From Prorocentrum cordatum (taxonomy: Eukaryota > Sar > Dinophyceae > Prorocentrales > Prorocentraceae): a stretch of DNA of 55,000 nucleotides. The notes beneath the pieces are model-generated. The model had not been told where the DNA came from, made no database searches, and saw only the letters and a program-made list of their open reading frames with translations. Numbering within the stretch: the first letter of the stretch is position 1; each line of letters begins with the position of its first letter. The stretch covers positions 689,131 to 744,130 of the forward strand of contig CAUYUJ010019104.1 in assembly GCA_963575745.1 (NCBI GenBank), in the 5' to 3' direction. Shown in pieces: positions 20,021 to 29,420 of this stretch. The translations under genes and the position numbers were made by a program.

Positions 20021-20441
20021 CCTTGGTCGACCCGAAGAGGGGGGTCCAGCCGAGAGGGGGTGGTGCAGCAGATTTGGGGCGATGGTGCTGCAGATGTGTT
20101 GCGCCCGAGAAGTGCATGGTATTGTATAGCAACTACAGTGCCGTTTCTTATACATGCTCCGCGTGCGGATCATGTATTACAAATGCATGGATTTAGTAGT
20201 AAAAGCAACGATGATTTCATGCATAAGCTGTTTCATAAGTTAATCATGTATTCAAAATCGTACATGTTCAATCCTATGTATTTAAAAGCTGCCCTGTAAT
20301 GCACTGCGCGCGAAAGCCCCCCAGTCCTTCTGCGTCCCGGCATGTGCTGCAGGCCCCAGATTTGTCGCAACCCCACAAATCTATCGCACCAGATCTATTG
20401 CACCACCCCCTTTTCGCTGGACCCCCATTTGGGTCAACCAG
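20021..20441. mobile_element. TIR element of 421 bp with long arms and AT-rich centre
   Basis: Left arm 20021-20100 (TTGGTCGACCCGAAGAGGGG, then GTCCAGCCGAGAGGGGGTGG) pairs imperfectly with right arm about 20341-20441 (CACCACCCCCTTTTCGCTGG, then ACCCCCATTTGGGTCAACCA). The centre (20130-20300) is AT-rich, unlike its surroundings. No coding frame. Confidence 0.7.
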
Positions 20442-20479
20442 AACTGTGGAGAGGTTGTCCAAAGCGGGGGTCGGATACA

Positions 20480-20700
20480 AGGGGGGGGGGGGGGGCATCC
20501 CCCGCCCCCCCCCCAAAAAAAACAAAGGGGGCGTCAGAAACCAGGGCGACGAAGAGGACAGAGGCAAGGAGGGGGAGGAGGAGGGAGGAAGGAGGAGGAG
20601 GAGGATGAAAGGAGAGGAGGCCGCCGATGCCGGCGCCGACGCCGACGGCGATGTCGACGACGACGACAACGACGTCAGCGGCGGCGGCGGCGCACCTGTC
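20480..20700. repeat. Poly-G/poly-C tract and GGA/GAC-rich sequence
   Basis: GGGGGGGGGGGGGG run at about 20482-20495, a poly-C and poly-A junction near 20505-20522, GGA-rich 20570-20620, then GACGCCGAC-type triplets to 20700. Confidence 0.8.
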
Positions 20701-20759
20701 GCCAGCGACCGCGCCAGGCGCGGCTCTGATAGAATGCTACTAGGGCTCGGTCTAGCTTT

Positions 20760-21122
20760 CTCATTATCCTACTCGGGCCCTGCTGTACTCTACCCTACTC
20801 GACTCTACGTTCCTCTATCTTATCGTGCCCTACTCTACTTTGTCCTACTGTGCCCGACCGTACCCTAACATACTCTACTCTGCCCCTACTCAACTCTACT
20901 CTACTCCTACTACTCCGCTCTGCTCTATTATACTCTTTCTCTGCTATACTATACTATCATACCCTTTTCTGTTCAGCTATTTCTGCCTTACTCTATCCTA
21001 GTGTATTTGCCCTACCGTACCCTAGCATGTTTTACTCTGCTCCATTTGCTCTTACCCTACTTTTTCTCCTACTCTATTCTCCTCTACGGTACTCTAGTCT
21101 ACTCTGCCCTGCTCTAGTCGAC
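20760..21122. repeat. Degenerate CTACT / CTCTAC pentamer-hexamer array
   Basis: About 360 bp of TACTCTACTCTGCCCTACT-like sequence with no fixed period. TACTCTA recurs many times. Strongly pyrimidine-rich. Confidence 0.75.
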
Positions 21123-22010
21123 CGTACCAGACCCCCGGATGCTTGTCCCGAGTTGGGGGAGGGGGTGAGTCCAGACTCCTCCCCTGGTTCGGGAGGGGGG
21201 GGAGCGTAATCCCCCCACTTGTCAGCAGCGGCAGCAAGCGCCCTTTTCCGACAGTGCGACACTGTGCTTCTGCAGTGCTGGAAGCACTCGGTCCGCAAAT
21301 GCACTTGCACGTTGAAGCAAGTCCGTCTCCTGCGCTGGGGCTGCAGCTGCCCCGCGCGCAGCGGCGTGCTGCGCGGCAGAGGCAGCCTGGGGCCAGGCCG
21401 CGTTCGCCGCTGCATGCGCGCGCCAGCTAGCCATGGGTTCCGGCCACGCCGCCCGCTGGTTCTCTTTGCGGCTCGCTCTCATTCTCTCTCTCAATCCCTC
21501 GCTTTTTTTCTCTTTCGCTGTCTCTCTCTCTCTCTCTCTCGCTCTTTCTCTTTGCCATGCGTCTGGGGTTGACCTGCTGGCGAGCCCAATGTTCCGCATT
21601 AATTACTTCACGCTGGCCCCCGCCCCCGACCGTCCCGAGGCGCATTCTGACCAGAGGTCCTCCCGGCGAGTGCAATGGCAAGGGATGGCTTCCGGAGAGC
21701 CCCAGAAGGAAGTAGAAACACCCAGGAAGCTCGATCCTCGAGTTCCTCCTCCTCCTCCTCCTCCGCCTCCTTCTCCGCTTCCTCCTCTTCCTCCTCTTGC
21801 AAGCGGCGGCGGCGGCGACGACAACGTTGCCGGTGGGGGGCAGGCCGAAGTGCACAGCCTCCACAGGGCCAGCCCGCGCCTCCCGCCCTTGCGCCCGCGG
21901 CGGGGGCAGATTGCAGCAGAGGCGGCGAGGAACCTGAGGGAGAGAGGAGTCGCTGGAGTCGGGCGAGGCGGATGGGGGATTCGAATGGAGGGGTGGGGGG
22001 GCGATGAGGG
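21123..22010. other. Gene-free region with (TC)n
   Basis: (TC)n at about 21518-21545 and CTC-rich 21742-21800. 21800-22010 is GC-rich, with no supported gene on either strand. Confidence 0.35.
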
Positions 22011-22320
22011 ATGGGGAGGAGGAGGAGGAGGAGGAGGAGGAGGAGGAGGAGGAGGAAGAGGAGGAGGCGGAGGAGGAGGAGGAGGAAGAGGGGGAGGAGG
22101 GGGAGAGGAAAAGAGGACAAGAGGAACAGAGGAAAGGAGGAGAAGAGGAGAAGAGGAGAAGAGGAGCAGAGGAAAACAGGAGGTGGGAGGAGAGGAGGGG
22201 AGGAGAAGAGGAGAAGATGAGGTGGGAGGGGATGAGGAGGAAGTGGAGGTGGAGGAGGAGGAGGAGCAGGAGGAGGAGCAGGTGAAGGTGAAGGAGGCGA
22301 AGGAGGACGAGGAGAAGGGG
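22011..22320. repeat. GGA / GAGAAGAGG purine microsatellite
   Basis: GGA to about 22115, then GAGAAGAGGA-type units and GGA(GG)T variants. Open frames on both strands follow from composition. Confidence 0.9.
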
Positions 22321-22496
22321 GAAGCACGAGGAGATGGACGAGGACGAAGCGGAGGAGGATGTCTCCGAAGAGGCAGGTCCAAGAGCGACGGAACAGCTCG
22401 GCAAAGAGGGGGGGGGCCTCGCTGCGCTCGAGACGCTCGCCCCGGGCAGGCCCCACCAGCAGTGGAGACGAGGCACTGAATCCTACAATACCGCAG

Positions 22497-22681
22497 CACA
22501 AGTGCTAAGTCGGGCATGTCCCTCTACAGGAGGAAGATTCAAAAATAGTTGTTTGAAAATCAAGTCTGGGGACGCTGTTTGGGGCATTTGTTGTTGGCTA
22601 GTTTGGAGCATGTTTGGGCTCTCTTTTATCTGTCTTCAAAATCCGCCTGTAGGGGGACATGCCCGACCTAACACAAGTGCT
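22497..22681. mobile_element. Family A TIR element, copy 4, with intact target-site duplication
   Basis: CACAAGTGCT flanks the element at 22497-22506 and 22672-22681. Left end TAAGTCGGGCATGTCCCTCT, right end GGGGGACATGCCCGACCTAA, about 28-bp TIRs. Body about 165 bp, AT-richer than its surroundings. A 9-10 bp duplication is typical of Mutator-like elements; that class is inferred. Confidence 0.85.
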
Positions 22682-23053
22682 GCTGAACTACCTTGTCCCA
22701 CTTTTTGGGATCACTCTGGGCACAGCTGGCCATCCTGGGTGGACGCCAGCGTGTCGCACATTTTCCGGGAGGCTGGCCCGCATCATCTCATCGGAGCCCC
22801 GTCTTGAGACAACATGCGGCCTTTTTTTGACAAGGCAAGGATGACAGCGTTAATCAAAAGGTCCGGGAACGAGAGGGGGGACCAGCGCAAGACCAGGGTC
22901 AAGAGCCGCTGGGTCCCCCAATTTCGTCATACAGGCACACTCGCACTGGCAGCCCTGGACCTGTCGACAGATTTGCCTTTGGGTCCAATCCTTGCATCAA
23001 CCTTTCAAGTCTGTATTTGGCAGTGGTGGGTTCTCGACGCCGGCGACACAAAT
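22682..23053. other. Gene-free region
   Basis: No repeat or coding signature recognised. Confidence 0.3.
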
Positions 23054-23244
23054 CAGGCGATCGCAAACATGGATTAAGGGGGCGTGGGTTAGCGACGGGT
23101 CCCAGTTCCATGGGAAATCATGGATTTCCGCCGCCGAGCGAGGCGGCACCGGCCGCATTTGGGGGAGGGCACCTCCCCCGATGCATGGATTTGGCGACCG
23201 CGCGCCAAATCCATGGATCGCTAGTCCATGTTTCGCGACCCCGA
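23054..23244. mobile_element. Family F TIR element, copy 2 (191 bp)
   Basis: CAGGCGATCGCAAACATGGA at the left; AGTCCATGTTTCGCGACCCC at the right. Flanking hexamers ACAAAT and ATAAAT match at five of six positions. Confidence 0.78.
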
Positions 23245-24239
23245 ATAAATTGTTCAGGTGGCCGACAAATGTGGACGAGTGATGCCCACATATCTTCCAC
23301 AACACGAGCCTGCCAGTACGCAAAACTATTTGGCCGAACCCGTGGGGAGAGGGGCACGGAGTTCGACAAAGCCCGAAGCTGCAATTGCTGGAGTCTCAGC
23401 ACGCAATGCACCGAAAACGCAGCACAGCCTGACCCCATGCCAACTCAAGTGGGACCCCCGTGGGCGGCATCACAACGGAGGCGGGAGGGCTATACATCCC
23501 CAGGACGAAAGTTTTTTCCTCTTGGGCCCGGACCGAAGGTTTGAAGTCTAAAGCAGACGCGTGTGAGATACCCGCCGTCGGATCCAATGAAGGTCGCGCG
23601 GATCCAATTTTGGTTTTGGTGAGGGTGTCGGTGGATCCGATTTCTGTCCGCGCGGATCCGATTTCGGATTTGCTGGATCCGTGTTCGGTCTTAGTTTTCA
23701 CGGCGGATTCGATTTCTACCCTGTTTAAAATTTATATTATTAGATTAAAACAGGGAACCGGAAGAAATCGGAACCGCCCGTGTTAAGATTCTACGGGGGA
23801 TGGGGGGTTTGGTAATTAACTCTCCACGATGGGCGTTGCGTCGTCTCGCGCACACCCATCAGCTCCCCGCGCGCGCGGGTCCCATTCGAAATGAACACGT
23901 ACACCCCTCTCACCCCGGTTGCTGCAAACAGCTCGTCGGGTCGCCGTCCGTTCCGGCGCCGACGTTGTCTTGCGAACTCCTAATGGCCATTTCCACCTCA
24001 AGAGGAAAATCTTTCGTCCTGCGTAAGTAAAGCCAAGGATGCGGAGCAAGGAGGATTACGCGAACAGGGCGTGGGATCTCATTGAGGCATGGTAGAGCAC
24101 GAGCATTGCAAAACCAACATGTTTATGTGTACACATCTTTATATGTATGTGTATATTTACGTATGCCGCTGTGCTCTGCCACCATGCGCGACCTACTCAG
24201 ACGTTCCATCGCCGCCTCATCGACAGGATGACGGCAGGC
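23245..24239. other. Gene-free region with GGATCCGATTT repeats
   Basis: 23575-23720 repeats CGCGGATCCGATTT-like words about every 20-30 bp. The remainder shows nothing recognisable; 24115-24170 has short TATGTGTA words. Confidence 0.4.
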
Positions 24240-24328
24240 GATACTCGTTCGACACTGTTTCGACACTTTCTTGGGTGCTCGAAATTATTTCTGGCATGTG
24301 CTCCTTAAGCACGATGGGAGCAACATAA
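24240..24328 (+). mobile_element. Family B element, right half only
   Basis: TTCGACACTGTTTCGACAC, GGTGCTCGAAAT and GATGGGAGCAACATAA match the family B copies at 28471-28661 and 39503-39697. The left half is missing. Confidence 0.7.
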
Positions 24329-24439
24329 GATCCGACACGAGCGATGTGACGAGAGGCACGACGTGTGGATCAGCAAACAAGAACTGGAGCATATCGAGCT
24401 CCATAGCCGGAGGTGAAAAAAAACCGCTGCGGGTCAGGA

Positions 24440-25020
24440 GCCACGGCGGAGTACCAGGCAGGATCATCCGGACACTGCACGGGCGCGTGCGACGTGACGA
24501 GGCAAACCGTAGGCTTGCCGATCGAGCAGCGCACCATCGAAGTCCCAGGGAACATGACGTGTAGCAGAAATTTGCATCATCATGAGCAGCTGCGCAGAGG
24601 AAACAAGAGCTAGCTGAGTGCACTGCACCAGCAGTGACCGACCAGACTGCAACGATTTGAAGCCTCCCCCACGCTGGCGTAGACAGTCGGCTAGAGTGCG
24701 AAGTGGAGGCAAAGATAGAGGCCCAGGAAGATGTGACAGCACAGAGTGGTGAGGGGACGTCTGCTGCCAAGCCCACACTCCCACGTCCCACGCCACCATC
24801 TTCTCGACATCGCGATTTGGAACCACGCGGATATCGATGTTCAAGTTCTGGTGGTTGGTCCAGAGTGTAGAGAATTCAAAGGACCACCCAAGACGCAGAA
24901 GCGTAGCCACGGTAGAAGACGCTAGACCATGACGACTATCTTAGCAAGTATGAACAGTGACGCTGTCGATGACCGACTGGGCAGCCTCGTCCGCGAGGTC
25001 AATGAACCTTAGCGATTTGC
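24440..25020 (-). pseudogene. Probable retrotransposon remnant downstream of RT domain
   Basis: The minus-strand frame 24910 to 24464 reads (MA)TLLRLGWSFEFSTLWTN and later VEKMVAWDVGVWAWQ. This resembles residues 255-305 of the retrotransposon protein at 1-2301 (ATLWRIGVRV, then VLQWLCFKWQ). Upstream, about 25020-24960, a different frame gives DLADEAAQSVIDSV. The frame is lost downstream near 24464, without zinc-knuckle or RNase H motifs. I infer a frameshifted remnant of a related element; the match is by eye over a short segment. Confidence 0.35.
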
Positions 25021-25345
25021 AAGATAAGCTAACGCAACTTTTGCAAGAGCAATAAAACCTGCATAAGATACTTGTTGCACGGCTAAGTCCATGCTAACGC
25101 ATCGATGGGAACGAGATCACATCGCAGCGCGATAATCAGAACGCACTTGCTTACCAGGAGCTTTGCTGGGGGAGATTGAGTGGCGCCCGTGCCCAGAAAA
25201 CCCGAAAACATATGGACGATCGGTGTTTTCACGAGTTTGCCTGCCTGGCGCAGCGTCCCTGGGGGGGGGTGGGGCGTCGTGAAGGCGAAGAAGGAGGAGG
25301 AGGAGGAGGAGGAGCGCCCGTCTCCAGAAACCCTTCAACTGTACG

Positions 25346-25377
<32 letters not shown>

Positions 25378-26002
25378 AGGTGTGTGTGTGCAAGTGTGTT
25401 TTCACAAGTTTTCCTTACCAACGATTTGAAATATAGAACAGTGGACTGCGACTTCTGACGACGACGACGACCGACGACGCCAGGCGACGACGAAAGAACG
25501 GCAAGGCAGGGACGGAGGGTGGGAGAGAGGATGCCCCGAGGAGACGAGGGGAGGCGGGATGGAGGGGAGAGCGCGAGGTTGAGGGAGCGCAGGGAGGAGT
25601 TGGACGACGACGGCGACGGCGATCCTGGATTCCGACGCCGCGAAGAAGTTGAAACATCGTAGGAGATCACGACCCAGGAGCCCCAGGTCCCGTCTCGCTG
25701 TTTCCTTGTTCGAGCCGGATCGATCCGTGAGTGCCCCAGGGCCCAGACTACGGCCGTCGCACGCGGTGGGACAGCGCGACGCCAGGATCTCAAAGGGGGA
25801 GGCGAGGGCGAAGGCGACGACGACGGCCAAAGGCAGCGGCGACAGCGACGACGGCGGCGGCGGCGGCGGCCGCGGCACCCCGCAGCCTGGCGACCGGCAC
25901 CTCCACACCATGCTGAGGGCCGGGGGTCGCCGCCGGGTGGCCTCGCCGGGGGCCGCCGCCGGGTGGTTCAATCGGGCTGGACGAAGGGGGGGGGGAAGAG
26001 GG
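25021..26002. other. Gene-free region with GGA and TA microsatellites
   Basis: GGA run at about 25287-25312, (TA)n at 25345-25372, then TGTG. 25440-25480 is GAC-rich and 25800-25870 is GGC/GAC-rich. No gene supported. Confidence 0.4.
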
Positions 26003-26151
26003 GCCCTGACCTTCCAGGAGGGCAAAAAAATAGCACGCGACCTAAAAACCTATCCCAGAGCTATTCTACGTCTTGGTTTCAGGCAGTTTCGCTCAGCGTT
26101 TTAGGTTTTTAGGTCTCCAGTGCTAAAGAATAGCTCTCTGGAAGGTCAGGG
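26003..26151. mobile_element. Foldback element of 149 bp with two pairs of perfect inverted repeats
   Basis: CCCTGACCTTCCAG (26003-26016) is exactly complementary to 26138-26151. An inner pair, GACCTAAAAACCTA (26038-26051) and TAGGTTTTTAGGTC (26102-26115), is also exact. AATAGC occurs inverted-adjacent on both sides. Single copy here. Confidence 0.7.
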
Positions 26152-26339
26152 GAGGGGAAAAGGGGGGGGGGTACGAAATTTGCTGCATGCAGCCGGTTTC
26201 GGCCCCACCGCGCGGCCCATGCCTTTCTGCACGGCCGCCTCCGGCGCCGGGAGGCGCCGGGGAGAATCAGCTACACGCGAGCTGATTTTCACCCCCCCCT
26301 TTGCTATCCCCCCCTTTCGCCCAGCCCGAGGCTCTTTTT

Positions 26340-26480
26340 TCGAAGAAGACAAAGCGGCACAAACATACACTTTTTGCGATCCGCGCGGAGTTCTTGGGTC
26401 CGCGCTGGGCCCCCCCTGGGCGGCGCCTCCGGCGCCGCCCCTGGCGCGCTCCGCGCGCCAGGGAGGGGAAGGCATGCTGC
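26340..26480. mobile_element. Family J element, one arm plus GC-rich spacer
   Basis: GCGGAGTTCTTGGGTCCGCG followed by GGGCGGCGCCTCCGGCGCCG and GCGCGCCAGGGAGGGGA matches the left arm and spacer of the copies at 38.7 and 45.3 kb. The right arm is absent. A further stem fragment (GATCCGAGAAATCCGGCGG) lies at 26808-26826. Confidence 0.65.
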
Positions 26481-26899
26481 TTCGCATGAGTTTGGTGCCA
26501 ACGAAAGAAGCTGAATTGGATCCGTAAGTGGATCAGTCTTGCAGGTGTTGTAGAAGCTATGATGCTTCGTTTTGATTGTGGGCCAGCTATGATGCCAGCC
26601 CGTGCCCACCCCGTCCCGTCTCCAGGGCTTTCGGATCCCCCTATGATGGTGGGATGGGGAGACGGTCCGCCGCCCCCTGCGCACGTACTGCGCAGGGTTA
26701 GTGGGGATCTTGATTGAATTCTATGAGGATGCCCCCCGTCCCTCCCCCGCCTTCCTAATCCTGGTCCTGACGGCGATGGCCCGGTCCTGTAAGTGTGTCC
26801 GAAAGTCCAGATCCGAGAAATCCGGCGGAGCGCCAACAGTTTCTGTTTACGGCGTTTTTTTTGTTTTTTTTTTGTTTTTTTGTTTTTTTTGTCATCCTT
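26481..26899. other. Gene-free region, T-rich near 26855
   Basis: A run of TTTTTTGTTTTTTTTTTG type lies at 26856-26890. Nothing else apart from the family J stem fragment. Confidence 0.35.
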
Positions 26900-26939
26900 G
26901 CACCTTGGGTATGGGGTTCTTGTTGATATTCGGACGCCT

Positions 26940-27190
26940 CCGTTTCCTCACCTCCCAGCTCGTTCTCCCTCACATATCCACATCACTCGTTCTTAGACTC
27001 ACTCACATCCGCATACACTTAATCTCAGACTCATTGACACTGAGACACGATCCTACCCAGACTCACTCACACTCAGCTTCTCTGATACTCAGACTCTGTC
27101 TCATTCGGACCCACTCATATTCAGTCTCTCACATTCTCAGACTAACTCAAGTCAAACTCCGACTCACGCGCATCACTACAGTCAGAGCCC
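26940..27190. repeat. Degenerate ACTCACA/CTCAGACTC array
   Basis: Irregular CACTCACA, TCAGACTCA and ACTCACTC words over about 240 bp, no fixed period. Confidence 0.6.
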
Positions 27191-27681
27191 AATTCTCATC
27201 GCGATGTAGCAGGCGTGGCACTTGAGCACCCCAAGGAGGAGCCGCAAGGGGTGGGGACATTTGCTCGCTCGCGCCCAGAATGCGGAGACGTCTCAGGCTG
27301 TTTGCCTTTGGTGGCTTGGGCTTCTTCTCTCTTTCAAGAGCCCCACGCTCGTCGCGATGTAGCTGGCGTGGCACTTGAGCACCCCAAGGAGGAGCAGTCA
27401 GGGGTTGAGACATTTGCCCTTTCGCGTCCAGGTAGTAGGGATGTGTCAGGCGGTTTGTCTGTTTAGTGGCCTGGGCTTCGGTGCGTTCAGAGCAGGTTGT
27501 GAGAATGCCTCGAGCGAGGCGCTGTCTCAGCACCCCAAGGGGGAGCCGCCAGAAAGGGGAACACCTCGCCCGTCCGCACTCGGATTGTGGGGAAGTCTCA
27601 GGCGGCTTGCCTGTTTGGTGGTCTGGACTTCCTGTGGTCTCAGAACAGATTGTGAGGATGCCGCCGGCGAGGTGCTGGTTA

Positions 27682-27860
27682 CTCCAGATTTCGTAATGAA
27701 AGGGAGGGGGTCTGGACCCTCCAAGACAAGCCATTTCAGACCTCCCCCGTGGGAGAATCCTCCAAAACATTGTCCCCAGACCCCCCAGGCCCTCCAAGAT
27801 AGCCTGGAAGAGACCCCCCCCCGAAATGAGGCCCCCCTCCCTTTCTTACGAAATCTGGAG
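27682..27860. mobile_element. Family C TIR element, copy 1 (179 bp), TA duplication
   Basis: CTCCAGATTTCGTAATGAAA at the left; TTTCTTACGAAATCTGGAG at the right. TA flanks at 27680-27681 and 27861-27862. Compared with neighbouring 152-bp units, the sequence joined at TA is the expected uninterrupted repeat. TA duplication suggests a Tc1/mariner-type (Stowaway-like) origin. Confidence 0.85.
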
Positions 27861-27958
27861 TACAGCACCCCAGAGGTGAGCCGCAAGGGAGGCGCGACAC
27901 CCGCCCGTTGGCGCCCAGATGGTGGAGATGTCTCCGGCGGTGGGCCTGCATGGTGGCA

Positions 27959-28082
27959 TCGCTCGGACGTGTGCGTTTTTTCCTCTGCGAGGACCATCGA
28001 GGAGCATCCTTGATCATCTGCCGAAAAAACCACGCACGAAACCGAGAAAAACACAGGGAAGGGACGTCCGAGCGATGGCCAG
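27959..28082. mobile_element. Family D TIR element, copy 1, about 10-bp duplication
   Basis: ATCGCTCGGACGTGTGCGTT at the left; AGGGACGTCCGAGCGAT at the right (plus GGCCAG). GCATGGTGGC flanks at 27949-27958 and 28083-28092. The adjoining 152-bp units show only one copy of this position (TTTGGTGGC, CTTTGGTGGC), supporting a duplication. Confidence 0.82.
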
Positions 28083-28220
28083 GCATGGTGGCTTGGACGT
28101 CGGCGGTTTCAAAACATATTGCGGGGCTGCCTCGCGCGAGGCGCTGGCTTCGGCACCCCAGGCGGCCCGGTCGTCGGGAGGCCTCGGGCGCAGCGCTCGG
28201 GTTTTGCACCTCCGACTCCT

Positions 28221-28374
28221 GTGCATTCAGAGCCCCCGACGCAGGAAGGAGGACGGCCGTCAGGACGGAGAAGGGAGGTCGGAGAAAGGAAGACGACGCA
28301 GGGAGAGGGACGGGGCGTCCCCCGTCGGCGGCGGCGCTGGGGCCGCCCGGCCCCGCCCCGCCTGCGAAGATCCG
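28221..28374. other. Gene-free spacer
   Basis: GC-rich, with nothing recognisable. Confidence 0.3.
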
Positions 28375-28803
28375 GGCCTCCCAGATGGGGCCCGGGCAGG
28401 CGGGGTCGGAGAATCGCGCCGCACCGCCGATGCATCGACGATGCGGCTCGATGCGGCTCGATGCGGAGGCTTATGATGCTCCAACCTACTCTAGCCTGAA
28501 TCACCGGAAGGAATTTCGAGCACCACAAGAAAGTGCCGGAGCTCGAGGGTGTTCGCGCATCGGACCCTGGGAGACATTCGTCCGACATTGTTTCGACCCT
28601 CTTTCGGGTGCTCGAAATCACTTCTGGGATCTGGTCCTGAAGTACGCTGGGAGCAACATAAGCGGAGGCCGATTTGTTCCACGCGCACGTCGCCGACGCG
28701 TCGCCAGCGTCGCCGATGCATCGCCGATGCATCGCCGATGCACTGGCGATGCGGCGCGATCATCCGACCCCATCTACTCGGACCCCTCCTATCGAGGAGG
28801 CCT
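28375..28803. mobile_element. Family E element interrupted by a family B element
   Basis: Left end GGCCTCCCAGATGGGGCCCG and right end ...GACCCCATCTACTCGGACCC to GAGGAGGCC. The GATGC core is split at 28470; without 28471-28669 the reading CTCGATGCGGAGGCCGATTT continues as in the uninterrupted copy at 12591-12832. Confidence 0.82.
28471..28661 (+). mobile_element. Family B TIR element (191 bp) with 8-bp duplication
   Basis: TTATGATGCTCCAACCTACT at the left; AGTACGCTGGGAGCAACATAA (last 20 considered) at the right. GCGGAGGC is duplicated exactly at 28463-28470 and 28662-28669. An inner near-palindrome, TTTCGAGCACC (28512) and GGTGCTCGAAA (28609), lies inside. Eight-base duplication suggests hAT-type mobilisation. 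Confidence 0.88.
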
Positions 28804-29210
28804 CTAGAATGGTGGCTGGAGGCGGAAGAGGGCGATGATGAGGAGGAGGTGGCGGATTTTTACACCCTCTCCAGTTCTGCGTCCTGTCCGAACCGGCTCG
28901 GGTCTTGACCGTCCTCTTCTTGACCCCGTGCGTCGATCTCCTCTTCCTTTCTCCTTCCTCCGCGTTCTCCTCCCCCCATTCCTTCGAATGTATCGTTTAG
29001 GCTTGTTTGGTGCTCATGCTGGCCTCTCGTAAGCCTGTTGGGAACATCTTGGGGTCTTTGGGGACGCCTGCTGTAGGCAAGGCGAGGGCTTGCTGGGCAT
29101 CGCGGGACTGTCTTGGGCGCGATGGCACCACGTGGTTTCTCCCACGTGCTCGGCCGAACCATCCTGGGCACGTTTTGACGGGTCCGAAACCGTTGGGAGC
29201 CCTCTTGTCA
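28804..29210. other. Gene-free region
   Basis: Short frames on both strands, no domain or repeat family recognised apart from the direct repeat starting at 29172 (see the next entry). Confidence 0.3.
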
Positions 29211-29420
29211 GGGGTGGACAGAATCCCCACCCTGAAACTCTGAAACGTCGGTTAGTGAATTGTCCGTTTTCGGTTCTCGAGGCGCCGCGGCCGTCATTTT
29301 CCAGGCTTGCGCCCGTCATGTTTGGGCCCGAGGTCGTTTTCACTAAATCACGTTTTACCAAAGGGAATTCTGTCCATCCCCGAGTCGTGACGGGTCCGAA
29401 ACCGTTGGGAGCCCTCTTGG
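29172..29420. mobile_element. Family N TIR element, copy 1, between 34-bp direct repeats
   Basis: The element spans about 29211-29381: GGGGTGGACAGAATCCCC at the left and GGGAATTCTGTCCATCCCC at the right are inverted. Outside it, TGACGGGTCCGAAACCGTTG and the following GGAGCCCTCTTG occur at both 29176-29206 and 29389-29420. A diverged copy is at 39090-39253. Confidence 0.65.

Larger units (their letters stand above)
27195..28220. repeat. 152-bp tandem repeat, five units, two carrying MITE insertions
   Basis: The anchor GCACCCCAAGG or near variants recurs at 27225, 27379, 27530, 27865 and 28153. The first two intervals are 154 and 151 bp. The next two (335 and 288 bp) fall to about 152 bp once the family C element (181 bp with TA) and family D element (134 bp with duplication) are subtracted. 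Units are about 70-80% alike by eye. Confidence 0.8.
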
